This document shows, piece by piece, positions 51,117-59,687 of a DNA stretch of 64,000 nucleotides; positions within the stretch are counted from its first letter, which is position 1, and every line of letters begins with the position of its first letter. The stretch comes from Promicromonospora sp. AC04. GTDB lineage: Bacteria; Actinomycetota; Actinomycetes; Actinomycetales; Cellulomonadaceae. A model generated the notes under the pieces. That model worked only from the letters and a program-made list of their open reading frames with translations, was not told the origin of the DNA and searched no databases. Where the stretch lies: NCBI RefSeq assembly GCF_003058225.1, contig NZ_QBUG01000007.1, positions 163,498 through 227,497 of the forward strand, read 5' to 3'. Position numbers and translations under genes: made by a program.

Positions 51117-51804
51117 GCTCGGGCCTTCGCCCGCGCGGCCCGCGAGGCCCACGCGGCCCGCGCGGTCCACCGCGCTCCCGGAGCAGCAGGAGCGCGCTCC
51201 CGAGCAGGACGGCGGCCACCGCCACCACTGCCGGCAGCAGCAGGTCCACCCCGGTCCGCGGCAGGCTGCCCGGGCCGCCCGGCCCGTCGGCACCTGGGAC
51301 GTCCGAACCGGGCCCGCCCAGTCCCGCGGTCGAGAGCGTCACGACCACGTCGATCTCGACGGTCCGCACCTTCGGCGCGCTCGTCGCACCGGGGTCGAAC
51401 GCCAGCTCGACCCCGATCGGAAGCACCTCGCCCGGTCCGAGGTCGATGACGGCCGACCGCACGCCGTCGGTCCACGGACCCGCCCCCAGCCGCGTCCTGA
51501 CGTGCAGCTCGTCGGCGAGCGCCGCACCCTCACCGTCCGCCAGGACCACCGAGGCGGCGGCCCGGGCGTCCTCGCCGGACTCGTTGCGCGCGTACAGGGT
51601 GCCGGTCTCGACGTCTCCGGGCACCCAGACAAGGCCCGGGTCGAACAGGGGCGTCGTGACGTCGGGCGACCATGTCCGCCCGTCGACGCTGAGGACCAGC
51701 CGGTCGTCGGTGGCCGCCGGCACCGCGGCGGACGCGGGGAGCGCCGGCGCGGCCGACCCCGCGACGAGCACCGCGACCAGGGCCGTCCGTCGTCCCGGCC
51801 TCAT
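51109..51804 (-). CDS. LPRTG-anchored surface protein
   Basis: A 231-residue protein: signal peptide (TALVAVLVAGSAAPALPASA), a beta-rich mature part of about 130 residues, a Gly/Pro spacer (GPGSDVPGADGPGGPGS), the sortase motif LPRTG, a hydrophobic helix (VDLLLPAVVAVAAVLLGSAL) and a basic Arg-rich tail with GPR repeats. It should be linked to peptidoglycan by a sortase, none of which is in the window. Encoded between the SipW peptidase and the TasA-like gene, so a likely anchor for that assembly. Confidence 0.78.
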   Translation of the reverse strand: MRPGRRTALVAVLVAGSAAPALPASAAVPAATDDRLVLSVDGRTWSPDVTTPLFDPGLVWVPGDVETGTLYARNESGEDARAAASVVLADGEGAALADELHVRTRLGAGPWTDGVRSAVIDLGPGEVLPIGVELAFDPGATSAPKVRTVEIDVVVTLSTAGLGGPGSDVPGADGPGGPGSLPRTGVDLLLPAVVAVAAVLLGSALLLLRERGGPRGPRGPRGPRGRRPEHG

Positions 51805-52448
51805 CGTCCCCCTCCGTCGTCGATCGGACCAGCCCGTTCGACCGGGTCCGCCCCGGGAGCGAGAACCTCGTCGCTGGACGCACCCGCGTCGTCGGCCACC
51901 CCAGGGCCGACGACGGCGGGCCGCGCCCGCGCCCGCGCGGACCGCTCGCGCATCGCACGCGCCACCTGCCAGCCCGCGTAACCGAGGAGCAGCACCGCGG
52001 CCGCGACGCCGACCATCGCGCGCTGGCCGGTGAACACACCGGCGACGTGACCGAGGTACGGCACCCGGTACCAGGCGGCGCCGCGCACCTGGACGTCGCG
52101 CACGGGCTGCGCGTCCGGCACGTCGTTCGAGTCCCCCTGGGTGACGTACGTCCGCTCGCCGCCCACCGTGGTGCCGATGCCCACCACACGGTGCGTGACG
52201 AGCTGCTCCTGGCCGGAGCGGAGCTGGTAGGTGATCACCGAGCCGGTGCGGATCTGCTCGGGCTCCACCGGACGCGATACGACGAGGGTGCCCGCCGGGA
52301 GGCTGGGCTCCATCGAGTCGGTGAGCACCACGTACGGGGTCGCACCGGCGAACCGGGGCACGATCACCCCGAGCACGAGCGCGGCACCCGCAACCACGAT
52401 GACGACGACGGCGAGCACGCGCCCAGCGAGACGGGCGGCTGTCTGCAT
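51801..52448 (-). CDS. SipW-like (ER-type) signal peptidase I
   Basis: A 215-residue membrane peptidase: N-terminal helix LAVVVIVVAGAALVLGVIVP, the nucleophile in LTDSMEPSLPAG, and LVTHRVVGIG, where the His of ER/SipW-type signal peptidases replaces the usual Lys. A second helix lies near 140-160 (GVAAAVLLLGYAGWQVA). Its likely substrates are the proteins encoded on either side. ATG-stop overlaps with its neighbours show one operon. Confidence 0.87.
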   Translation of the reverse strand: MQTAARLAGRVLAVVVIVVAGAALVLGVIVPRFAGATPYVVLTDSMEPSLPAGTLVVSRPVEPEQIRTGSVITYQLRSGQEQLVTHRVVGIGTTVGGERTYVTQGDSNDVPDAQPVRDVQVRGAAWYRVPYLGHVAGVFTGQRAMVGVAAAVLLLGYAGWQVARAMRERSARARARPAVVGPGVADDAGASSDEVLAPGADPVERAGPIDDGGGR

Positions 52449-52473
52449 GGTTCTGGCCGGAGTCTCGGCGCGG

Positions 52474-53010
52474 TCAGGGCGCCGGGACGACGTGCGCCTG
52501 CGTCACCTGGACGGTCACGTCCTCCAGGGCAGCGATGAGCCCTTGCGTGTCGTTCGCGGAGTCCGCCGGGAACTCCGCCGAGACGGTGACCACGAGAGGC
52601 GAGGCCGCCGCCACCGGCACCGGCTCGGTCAGCGGGAGGGTGAGCTCCGCGCCGTCGAGCGTCGCGCTGTCGGTGCCCACGTCCAGCACGGCTGTCAGCG
52701 CGTTGTCCGCCGCCCAGGTGGGCGCGGACACCGTGATGTCGCTCAGCGCGATGTGGTCACCGACGCCAGCGACGGTCAGGCTGCAATTGGTGGTGATCGT
52801 GTCGCCGGGCACTATGCCGTCGGTGACGGCCCCGCCGCCGTCGAGGGTCCATTCGCCGCACACCCCGTCGGTCACGGCCAGCGAGCCGGCCGTGACGTCG
52901 GTCCCGGTCGACAGGCCGTCATCGGTCCAGAACGCCAGGGTCCCGGCTCCTCCGACGAGCAGCGCGGCGGCACCGACCGTCGCCAGCGCCGCCTTGGTAA
53001 GTCTTTCCAT
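52474..53010 (-). CDS. Exported protein with alternate-type (SipW) signal peptide
   Basis: A 178-residue protein beginning MERLTKAALATVGAAALLVG, then AGTLAFWTDDGLSTGTDVTA, the classic alternate-type signal peptide with Phe-Trp-x-Asp after the helix, followed by ITAGSLAVTD-like strand and a TasA/camelysin-like beta sandwich. First gene of the cluster, 25 bases before the signal peptidase gene. Probably the main fibre or surface subunit. No sortase motif. Confidence 0.78.
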   Translation of the reverse strand: MERLTKAALATVGAAALLVGGAGTLAFWTDDGLSTGTDVTAGSLAVTDGVCGEWTLDGGGAVTDGIVPGDTITTNCSLTVAGVGDHIALSDITVSAPTWAADNALTAVLDVGTDSATLDGAELTLPLTEPVPVAAASPLVVTVSAEFPADSANDTQGLIAALEDVTVQVTQAHVVPAP

Positions 53011-53317
53011 GACTGGAACCTTCCATGATGGTTGCCCCTCGCACTCATCACGTTATGCAGGTTCCTGGAAATGCGCGCGCTAGATCCTGGCTTTTCAGCC
53101 GTGCACCCGGCTAATCGAGTAATCCTCAGCCGGACTTGCCTGCCCTATCCCGCATTGCGAGGGTTTAGAGCGCCCATGAAAACGCATAGAGCAACACCTT
53201 CGGCGCCCAAGTTTTCGCGCACCAGGCAGCGCCGATACCGGCGAGCGACGCCGAACAATCGACGGACAATTACCCGAAGAAAATCGATGATTTCTCTACG
53301 CGAAATCCCCGGAAAAT
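53011..53317 (-). other. Long AT-richer leader of the SipW cluster
   Basis: About 300 bases with lower GC than the genes. On the minus strand a candidate promoter TTGCTC-18/19-CTCTAA is followed by small stems, one CCGGCT/AGCCGG and a hairpin GGCT-GAAA-AGCC with a GNRA loop, before the ATG at 53010. It looks like a structured 5' leader. I could not match it to a known riboswitch. Plus-strand frames here look random. Confidence 0.35.
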
Positions 53318-53360
53318 GACGACCGGCCCCTGAACAACAAGCGTTCAGGAGCCGGTCGTC
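53318..53360 (-). terminator. Hairpin terminator of the NUDIX gene
   Basis: Arms of 18 bases (53318-53335 and 53343-53360) with one mismatch around a 7-base loop; on the minus strand it is followed by ATTTTCC. It lies 15 bases beyond the NUDIX stop at 53375. Confidence 0.75.
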
Positions 53361-53374
53361 GTGAGATTTTCCGT

Positions 53375-54019
53375 TCAGTCGTCCATCTGCACACCCAGGT
53401 GCCGCACCTGGCCGTCCCATCCCGCCAAGAGGTGGTCGACGACGTCCGGCAGCTCCGGCGGGAACACCTCCAGCGGCTGCTCGCGCAGCTGTGCCGCCGT
53501 CAGCCAGGCGACCTCGTCGAGCAGCTCGCGCTCGGCGTCGGTCCAGCCGTCGGCGGTCACCTCGACAGCGTTCGGTGTCCGCGCGAGGTAGAAGACCTCG
53601 TGCTGACGGCACGTCTCCGCGAAGAAGTCGAAGATGCCCGTGCGCGTGAGCACCGGGCCCACCAGGTCGCCGTCCGCCAGCACGATGCCGACCTCCTCGC
53701 GGGTCTCCCGCAGGGCGGCCTGCACCGGGGTCTCCCCCGCGTCGATCCCGCCGCCCACCGTGAACCACCAGGAGCGTTCCGGCTGGTTCACGTCGTGCCC
53801 GCGCAGCACGAGCACGCGGCCGGCGTCGTCGACCAGGATGACGCGGGCCGCCGAGCGCTCGCGGACGCCGTCCGGCGCCGGGACCCAGTCGTCGCCGAGG
53901 GCCGAGGCGGTGCCGAGCCCGTCCGCCCGAGCGACGGACGTCGTCACGGGCGGCGCACCACCCGACACCTGGGCTCCGGCCCCTCCTCGTCGGTCTGAAC
54001 GGTCGCTGTGCCAGGTCAT
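53375..54019 (-). CDS. NUDIX hydrolase
   Basis: A 214-residue protein: RVILVDDAGRVLVLRGHDVN, then a perfect NUDIX box GGGIDAGETPVQAALRETRE followed by EVG (GX5EX7REUXEEXGU), around residues 104-126. It hydrolyses nucleoside-diphosphate derivatives with Mg2+. The N-terminal 60 residues are Ser/Gly-rich and disordered. ATG at 54019 is placed by TATTCT 7 bases upstream; a longer frame upstream lacks support. Confidence 0.87.
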   Translation of the reverse strand: MTWHSDRSDRRGGAGAQVSGGAPPVTTSVARADGLGTASALGDDWVPAPDGVRERSAARVILVDDAGRVLVLRGHDVNQPERSWWFTVGGGIDAGETPVQAALRETREEVGIVLADGDLVGPVLTRTGIFDFFAETCRQHEVFYLARTPNAVEVTADGWTDAERELLDEVAWLTAAQLREQPLEVFPPELPDVVDHLLAGWDGQVRHLGVQMDD

Positions 54020-54026
54020 GCCGATG

Positions 54027-54032
54027 AGAATA
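54027..54032 (-). promoter_or_regulatory. -10 box of the NUDIX gene, leaderless
   Basis: Minus-strand TATTCT, then 7 bases to the ATG at 54019. Confidence 0.45.
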
Positions 54033-54181
54033 CGGACCTCGGGCGGGCCGGGACGAGTCCGCACGGCCTCGCCCCGGCGGGACCGGCCGCCGACTTTCCT
54101 GTCCGGACGGCCGTCATCCTGCTAGAAACGGCCACGGCGCGGCGATGTCCTCGTCGAGCCGATACCGGATGGAGGTGCCGC

Positions 54182-54328
54182 GTGGACGAGAGGTCGCCGT
54201 ACGGGCCGGACCCGGGAGCGTCCGCGAACCGTGCGTTCCGGTTCTCCGACTTCGACCGGATCCTGCTGAACCGAGGCGAGATGGGCTGCTCCCCGCAGCT
54301 CTACCTGAACCCCGTCACGACGCACTGA
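54182..54328 (+). CDS. Possible 48-residue protein
   Basis: GTG at 54182 preceded by GGAGGTGCCGC (good Shine-Dalgarno, 6-base spacing) opens a frame with RFSDFDRILLNRGEMGCSPQ and LYLNPVTTH at the end. No family recognised and no signal peptide. It lies between the divergent NUDIX gene and the convergent hrpB end. It may be noncoding; the ribosome site and balanced residues are the only support. Confidence 0.4.
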   Translation: MDERSPYGPDPGASANRAFRFSDFDRILLNRGEMGCSPQLYLNPVTTH

Positions 54329-54368
54329 GCACGGTCTCCGGAGACACGACAAGGCCCCGCGGTGCAGT

Positions 54369-56894
54369 TCACTGGCGAGGTTTTACTCGTCTGGTCGGGA
54401 CGGCGGTCAGCGGATCTTCCGGCCACGGATGGCGGGGGTAGCGGGCTCGCAGGTCGGCTCGGACCTGGGGATAGCCCTGCTTCCAGAAGGACGCGAGATC
54501 GCTCGTGATCGCGACCGGGCGGCGGGCGGGCGACAGCAGGTGCAGGACGACGGGGACCCGACCGTCCGCGACGGCTGGGGTGACGGTCCAGCCGAACACC
54601 TCCTGCAGCTTCACCGCGAGGACCGGCGGCTCGACGCCGTCGTACGCGAGCCGGACCTCGGAGCCCGACGGGACCTGGAGCCGTTCCGGCGCGAGCTCGC
54701 CGAACCGGGCCGCTGCGGGCCATGGCAGCAGTCGCCGGAGCGCCGAGGCCACGTCGATGTGGGCCAGATCGCGCGAGCCGCGTACCGCGCCGAGCTCGGT
54801 ACCCAGCCATCCGTCGAGATCGGCCAGCAGCGCGTCGTCGTCGACCGCGGGCCACGGGGCGCCGAGGTGGGCGTGGCAGAACGCGAGCCGCTCCCGCAGG
54901 GCGAGCGCGGCCTCCGACCAGCGCAGCACGGACAGACCGCTGCGCCGGAGGCCGTCACGGACGGCCGCCTGGACGAGCAGCGGGTCGGGCTTGGCCAGCG
55001 GAACATCGCCCAGCACGATCGCGCCGAGCGCCTCGACGCGTCGCGTCACGATCCGGCCGTCGTCCCAGCGGATCTGGTCGGTGGTCGAGACGAGGTCGCC
55101 CGCGATGTCTCGCGCGGTCCCCTCGTCGATCGGCGCCGCGGAACGGATCCTGGCGTCGGCGCGACCGGGTGCCCGGTCGGCGACCGCGATCGCCAGCCAG
55201 GTCGTGGTCCGCAACTGCGACTGCGGGTCCAGCGCGGCGCCCGTACCACCCGACATCTGGTACGTCGCCGAGTCGGTCCCCCGGACCCGCGCGATCCGGT
55301 CCGGATACGCCAGCCCCACCACGATCCCCGCCGCGAGATCATCCGGAACGCCGTGCGTCTCCCGACCGGCGGGCCCACCCGGCCGGTCGCCGGCGGTCGC
55401 GCCTCGGCCGAGGCGCTTTGTCTCTTCTCGCCAACGGGCAGTGGCTCCGCGGTCCTCGCCACGGCGAAGGGCCCGCCAGCGGGCCGGCAGATCGTCGCCG
55501 GAGCCCCGGCCGGAGTCGTCAGAGAGCATCGCGACGACCTCGCGTGCCCGGTCGACGCCGACCCGCGGCGCCCCGTCCAGCAACGCACGAGCCAGCCGGG
55601 GATGCGCCCCGATCGCCATCATCCGCCGGCCCCGTTCGGTGATCCGGCCGCGGTCGTCAACAGCATCGATGCGGCGCAGCAGGTTGATGGCCGTCGTCAT
55701 CGCCACCGCCGGCGGCGCGTCGAGCAAGGTCAGACCGTCACCACCAGGCGCACCCCACGCCGCGAGGTCGAGGGCGAAGGCCGCCAGATCTGCGATCGCG
55801 ATCTCCGGCGCCGCGTGTTCGTCAAGGCGGCCGTGGTCGGTCGCGGACCAGCAGCGATAGACCCGGCCCGGCGCCTCCCGACCGGCGCGCCCCGCCCGCT
55901 GGTCGGCCGACGACCGCGAGACCCGGCAGGTGACCAGCGCACCGAGCCCACGGGACTGATCGGTCCGCGGCTCCCGGGCAAGCCCCGAGTCGACCACGAC
56001 CCTGACCCCGGGCACGGTCAGCGAGCTCTCCGCGACCGACGTCGTGACCACGATCCGGCGAGTGGCGGACGGCGCCAGCGCGCGGTCCTGCTCGGCCCGC
56101 GACTGGCGACCGAACAACGGCAGGACGTTCTCACCGGCGAGCCGGCGAGCCACACCGTTGATCTCGGCCTCCCCTGGTACGAACACGAGGATGTCGCCGT
56201 GATTCTCGGTCAATGCTCGCCGGACGACGGCGGCGACGTGGTCCAGCAGGCGCGGGTCGACCCGCCCGCCAGGGAGCAGCGGCGCGGGGACCGGTGGCGG
56301 GGCCCACTCGACCGCCACGTCGAACAGCGCGGCGGACGCGGTGATCACGGGCGCCGGGACGTCCGTGCCCAGCGCGCGGCTCAGCCGGACCGTGTCCGCC
56401 GTGGCCGAGGTCGCGACGATCGCCAGGTCGTCCCGGAGGTTCGCCCGGATGTCGACGCAGAGCGCGAGCAGCAGATCGGCGTCGAGGTGCCGCTCGTGGC
56501 ACTCGTCGATCACTATCGCGGCGACCCCCGGCAGCTCCGGGTCCTGCTGCAGACGCCGCACGAGGAGCCCCGTCGTCACCACCTCGACCCGGAGTCCCTT
56601 GCCGCCGCTGCGTTCACCGCGCATCGCGTAGCCGATCCGCTGCCCGAGCGGTTCGCCGACCAGCATCGCCAGCCGGCTCGCGGCCGCACGGGTCGCCATC
56701 CTGCGCGGCTCGGCGACGATGATCGTGCCGTCGAGCGCGTCTGCGAGCGCGAGCGGCAGCAGCGACGTCTTTCCCGACCCTGGCGGCGCGACCAGCACCG
56801 CGGTCCCGCGCGACCGCACGGCGTCGACGGTGGCGGGCAGGACCGCCCGGACAGGCAGGTCCGCCCCCGGCATCGACAGATCAGGCAGCAGCAC
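54369..56894 (-). CDS. hrpB: DEAH-box helicase HrpB
   Basis: An 841-residue superfamily 2 helicase: ADLPVRAVLPATVDAV, Walker A APPGSGKTSL, IVAEPRRMATRAAASRL, Walker B VIDECHER, DILVFVPGEAEINGVARRL, motif VI QRAGRAGREAPGRVYR and the HrpB-specific C-terminal half (ATP-dependent helicase C). Its RNA or DNA substrate is not known. GTG at 56894 is placed by TACCGT 6 bases upstream, giving the usual HrpB length; longer frames upstream have no homology. Confidence 0.92.
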   Translation of the reverse strand: MLLPDLSMPGADLPVRAVLPATVDAVRSRGTAVLVAPPGSGKTSLLPLALADALDGTIIVAEPRRMATRAAASRLAMLVGEPLGQRIGYAMRGERSGGKGLRVEVVTTGLLVRRLQQDPELPGVAAIVIDECHERHLDADLLLALCVDIRANLRDDLAIVATSATADTVRLSRALGTDVPAPVITASAALFDVAVEWAPPPVPAPLLPGGRVDPRLLDHVAAVVRRALTENHGDILVFVPGEAEINGVARRLAGENVLPLFGRQSRAEQDRALAPSATRRIVVTTSVAESSLTVPGVRVVVDSGLAREPRTDQSRGLGALVTCRVSRSSADQRAGRAGREAPGRVYRCWSATDHGRLDEHAAPEIAIADLAAFALDLAAWGAPGGDGLTLLDAPPAVAMTTAINLLRRIDAVDDRGRITERGRRMMAIGAHPRLARALLDGAPRVGVDRAREVVAMLSDDSGRGSGDDLPARWRALRRGEDRGATARWREETKRLGRGATAGDRPGGPAGRETHGVPDDLAAGIVVGLAYPDRIARVRGTDSATYQMSGGTGAALDPQSQLRTTTWLAIAVADRAPGRADARIRSAAPIDEGTARDIAGDLVSTTDQIRWDDGRIVTRRVEALGAIVLGDVPLAKPDPLLVQAAVRDGLRRSGLSVLRWSEAALALRERLAFCHAHLGAPWPAVDDDALLADLDGWLGTELGAVRGSRDLAHIDVASALRRLLPWPAAARFGELAPERLQVPSGSEVRLAYDGVEPPVLAVKLQEVFGWTVTPAVADGRVPVVLHLLSPARRPVAITSDLASFWKQGYPQVRADLRARYPRHPWPEDPLTAVPTRRVKPRQ

Positions 56895-56900
56895 GCCCCG

Positions 56901-56906
56901 ACGGTA
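56901..56906 (-). promoter_or_regulatory. -10 box of hrpB, leaderless
   Basis: Minus-strand TACCGT, then 6 bases to the GTG at 56894. Confidence 0.45.
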
Positions 56907-56975
56907 ACCGACGACCGCGGAACACTCGCCCACCGGCGAGCTCGACAGCGGATCTCCCTGCAAGAATGCGTTCTC

Positions 56976-57842
56976 GTGAACCATCTGCTGGACCTCGGGT
57001 CCAGGAAGTTCTGGCGACTGTTCGGCAGGCCCATCGACCTCGCCACGCACCACTCCTGGTTGCGCGCCCCGGTGAGTCGCTCCTCCACGGTCGGGGACGG
57101 CTGGCTCGCCGCCGAGGCCGCGCACCACGGTGGCACGGTCGACGACGACGCGGCGACCACGGACCCGTCAGCCGGCCCGGCACCCGGCCTGCTCCCGACG
57201 ATGACGCTCCTCGACGGTCCCGGGTTCGACGCCTCCCGGCTGGACCCGCGGATCCGCGACTTCTACGAGCACACCGCCGCCTGGCACATGGAGGTGTGGA
57301 CCGGATGGTCCCCGCTGTTCTGGCCCGCCGGTGAGCTGATCGCGCGGTTGTTCAGCCGCCGGGTGGAGCAGCTGTCTCTCCCGATGCGCCCGCTCGACGT
57401 CGCGCACGGGATGGACAGCCGGGTCCGCGTGATCCGCGATCGGAACGGCGCGCAGGTGGGCGCCGCGTGGCTGCGGACGCTCCGGCCGTCGGGCCGGTAC
57501 GTGTTCAGCGGCTGCTACTCGGCGCGCCGCCTCCCCGGCAGCGCGCAGCCGAGCATCCACGTCGCGTTCCCGCTCGAGTCCGGCAACGTCCAGGTGTTCC
57601 TGCGCCCGGCCGTCAGCGAAGGGGGCGGTCTCGTCCTGGAGTCGCCCCCGGGACGGTTCGGGCAGGACGGCGCGTACGTCGTCGTCCACGACGGCGGACG
57701 GGACTTCGCGGTGCGCATCCCGCTCCACGAGACCTTCCGCCTGTACACCGACCCGTACGGGGTGCTCCGCACCGACCACGAGCTGCGGATGTGGCGCACC
57801 TGGATGATGCGTCTGCACTACAAGATGGAGCGCGCCCGATGA
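56976..57842 (+). CDS. Conserved hypothetical protein paired with a CrtA-like gene
   Basis: A 288-residue protein: MNHLLDLGSRKFWRLFGRPI, RIRDFYEHTAAWHMEVWTGW, SPLFWPAGELIARLF, and a strand-rich middle (SGRYVFSGCYSARR). No membrane segment or known enzyme motif. Divergent from hrpB by 81 bases; the next gene overlaps its stop by 4 bases, so the two probably work together. As I recall, similar pairs occur in other actinobacteria without known function. GTG at 56976 follows AAGAAT by 8 bases. Confidence 0.55.
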   Translation: MNHLLDLGSRKFWRLFGRPIDLATHHSWLRAPVSRSSTVGDGWLAAEAAHHGGTVDDDAATTDPSAGPAPGLLPTMTLLDGPGFDASRLDPRIRDFYEHTAAWHMEVWTGWSPLFWPAGELIARLFSRRVEQLSLPMRPLDVAHGMDSRVRVIRDRNGAQVGAAWLRTLRPSGRYVFSGCYSARRLPGSAQPSIHVAFPLESGNVQVFLRPAVSEGGGLVLESPPGRFGQDGAYVVVHDGGRDFAVRIPLHETFRLYTDPYGVLRTDHELRMWRTWMMRLHYKMERAR

Positions 57843-58537
57843 TCCACACCTTTCACCTCGCCGAGCTGCCGGCCGCCGTGACGGCGCGCGCGCTGCTGCG
57901 AGCGCCGTCGGGCACCACCACGCCCGGACTGGACCACGCCGAGTGCCTGGCGCTCATGCGCCTGGGGGCGCCCACCGTCTCCCCGGACCGGCTGCAGCTG
58001 CGCCGGATAGCGGTCTTCGCGCAGTGGCGCGACGAGGATGCGGTGGACCGTTTCCTGTCCGACGACGCCCTCGGCCGCCACCTGGCGACCGGCTGGCACG
58101 TCCGCCTGGAGTACCTGCGCCGCTGGTCCCGGCTGGCGGCCCTGCCCGGACTGCCCGCCCGGACGGGCGACTGGGACCAGGACGAACCGGTGGTCGCGGT
58201 GACCGTCGCGCGGATGCGCCTGCTCGAGGTGCCCCGGTTCCTGCGCTGGGGCAAACCCGTCGAACGTCAGGTGCGCGACCACCCCGGCACCACGCTCGCC
58301 CTGGCCGCATTCCGGCCGCCGCACACGATCTCCACGTTCTCCGTGTGGCGCACAGTGCGCGAGATGGAAGGGATGGTGCACGGCCGCTCCGGCGTCCCCG
58401 CGGACCGGCGGCACGCGGACGCCATGGTCGAACGCCGGCGCCGTGACTTCCACCACGAGTTCGCGACGTTCCGGTTCCGCCCGCTCGCGGAGCACGGCAC
58501 CTGGGAGGGCCGGACGGCGATCGTTCCGCTGAGCTGA
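57839..58537 (+). CDS. CrtA/spheroidene-monooxygenase-like protein
   Basis: A 232-residue protein: LRRIAVFAQWRDEDAVDRFL, VVAVTVARMRLLEVPRFLRW, and HTISTFSVWRTVREMEGMVH with the late FHHEFATFRFRPL. This order matches the CrtA (spheroidene monooxygenase) dimeric alpha/beta barrel as I recall it, although the catalytic chemistry in this group is not shown. ATG overlaps the preceding stop (ATGA). No carotenoid gene is nearby, so the substrate may differ. Confidence 0.55.
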   Translation: MIHTFHLAELPAAVTARALLRAPSGTTTPGLDHAECLALMRLGAPTVSPDRLQLRRIAVFAQWRDEDAVDRFLSDDALGRHLATGWHVRLEYLRRWSRLAALPGLPARTGDWDQDEPVVAVTVARMRLLEVPRFLRWGKPVERQVRDHPGTTLALAAFRPPHTISTFSVWRTVREMEGMVHGRSGVPADRRHADAMVERRRRDFHHEFATFRFRPLAEHGTWEGRTAIVPLS

Positions 58538-58541
58538 CCGT

Positions 58542-59543
58542 TCACCAGTCGCCGACCTCCTGGAGGAACGCGTCCGCCTCTTGCACGAGCTCCGCCGTCG
58601 GACCGTCGACGATCGTGTACGGCCTGAGCTGTCCCAGCACCCCGGCGAGCCACCCGCAGTACTCCTCGAGCAAGTACGTGTTGTCGTCGTCGTCCGCCGA
58701 CTCGCGCTCACCCTTCGCCAGGAAGAGCAGGGTCCGCGCCCATTCCAGCCCGTAGTCGCCGATGCCGGTCCGCATCTCCATCTCCTGCGCCTCGGAGGCC
58801 TCGACGAAGAGGTCGTGCGCCTGCACCCGGAGCCCCTGGACGGTCCAGTCCACCCGGAGCCCCTGGACGCGCCCGTCGTCGTCGGGGTCCTCCACGCTCA
58901 AGCGGTCCGCGATCGTGTTGTGGAACCGTGCCAGCCTCGCGCGCGTGGAACCCGCACCCACCGGGGTGATGCCGATCGCCGACAGCCCGCGTGCCTCCTT
59001 GGGGCTCAACGGTCGCTCGGTTATGAGGCTGAGGGCGACGTCGCCGAGGATCTCGACGGCGGAGTCGTAGGTGTCGGCGACGTCTTCCTCGGGCGCGGCC
59101 GCGGCGGGCGCTTCCGTCGCAGGCGCATCCACCGCACCCCCGGCGAGCACTGCGCGCCACCGCTCGGCCCGCCCGTCGGCGTCGGCGGCCAGCTGGTCGT
59201 ACTTCTCGGGGTTCTGAGGCCGCAGCCGTCGGTACAGCTCTGCCGCACGGTCGGCCGCGGCGATCGCCTCGTCGACGCGCCCGTTGCGGCCGAGGGCCGA
59301 CGCGTGGAAGTACAACGTGGCGGCCTCCCCGTGGACGTGCCTGGGGTCTCCGGGCTCGAACCGCGCCAGCGCAAGGACGGCTTGCAGCGAGATGTCGCTG
59401 AAGGTGAGAGCGTCAGCCCATCGTCCGGCTGCCGCCTCCCGCTCCGCGGCGGTTCCTGCCTCTGCGACCATCGCCTCGTTCTGGGCGATCAGTGCCGCGC
59501 GCCCGTACGGGTCCTTCGCCTTGCCGCGACCGAACAACCCCAT
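58542..59543 (-). CDS. TPR-like hypothetical protein
   Basis: A 333-residue protein beginning MGLFGRGKAKDPYGRAALIA, then helical repeats (EREAAAGRWADALTFSDISL and VDEAIAAADRAAELYRRLRP) like TPR pairs, an Ala/Glu linker with APAAAAPEED, and an acidic C-terminal half ending LVQEADAFLQEVGDW. No enzyme motif. ATG at 59543 follows GAGGGAG; the frame runs open upstream into an FN3 fragment, which I treat as separate. Convergent with the CrtA-like gene. Confidence 0.6.
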   Translation of the reverse strand: MGLFGRGKAKDPYGRAALIAQNEAMVAEAGTAAEREAAAGRWADALTFSDISLQAVLALARFEPGDPRHVHGEAATLYFHASALGRNGRVDEAIAAADRAAELYRRLRPQNPEKYDQLAADADGRAERWRAVLAGGAVDAPATEAPAAAAPEEDVADTYDSAVEILGDVALSLITERPLSPKEARGLSAIGITPVGAGSTRARLARFHNTIADRLSVEDPDDDGRVQGLRVDWTVQGLRVQAHDLFVEASEAQEMEMRTGIGDYGLEWARTLLFLAKGERESADDDDNTYLLEEYCGWLAGVLGQLRPYTIVDGPTAELVQEADAFLQEVGDW

Positions 59544-59687
59544 GGGAACTCCCTCACGCTCCGGTGGGATCGGACGCCTGCCCTGAGCCGCCGTCCCACC
59601 CACAGCCAGCCAGCCTGCGGGTGATGTTACGGACACTACGGACACAACGACCAGGATGAATTGCCGAGCCGCCTCGACCGGGCCGTC

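Noticed and set aside
53011-53317. c-di-GMP class I or c-di-AMP riboswitch before the surface cluster
   Set aside because: The invariant GCAAACC, GACGCAAAGCC and related segments are missing on both strands.
53032-53319. A 95-codon plus-strand frame in the low-GC leader
   Set aside because: Arg-rich random composition, no ribosome site, and it would run antisense to the likely leader of the surface cluster.
54429-57842. A single 1137-codon plus-strand gene
   Set aside because: Its first 850 codons are antisense to hrpB; only the part from 56976 looks like protein, and a start and -10-like box lie there.
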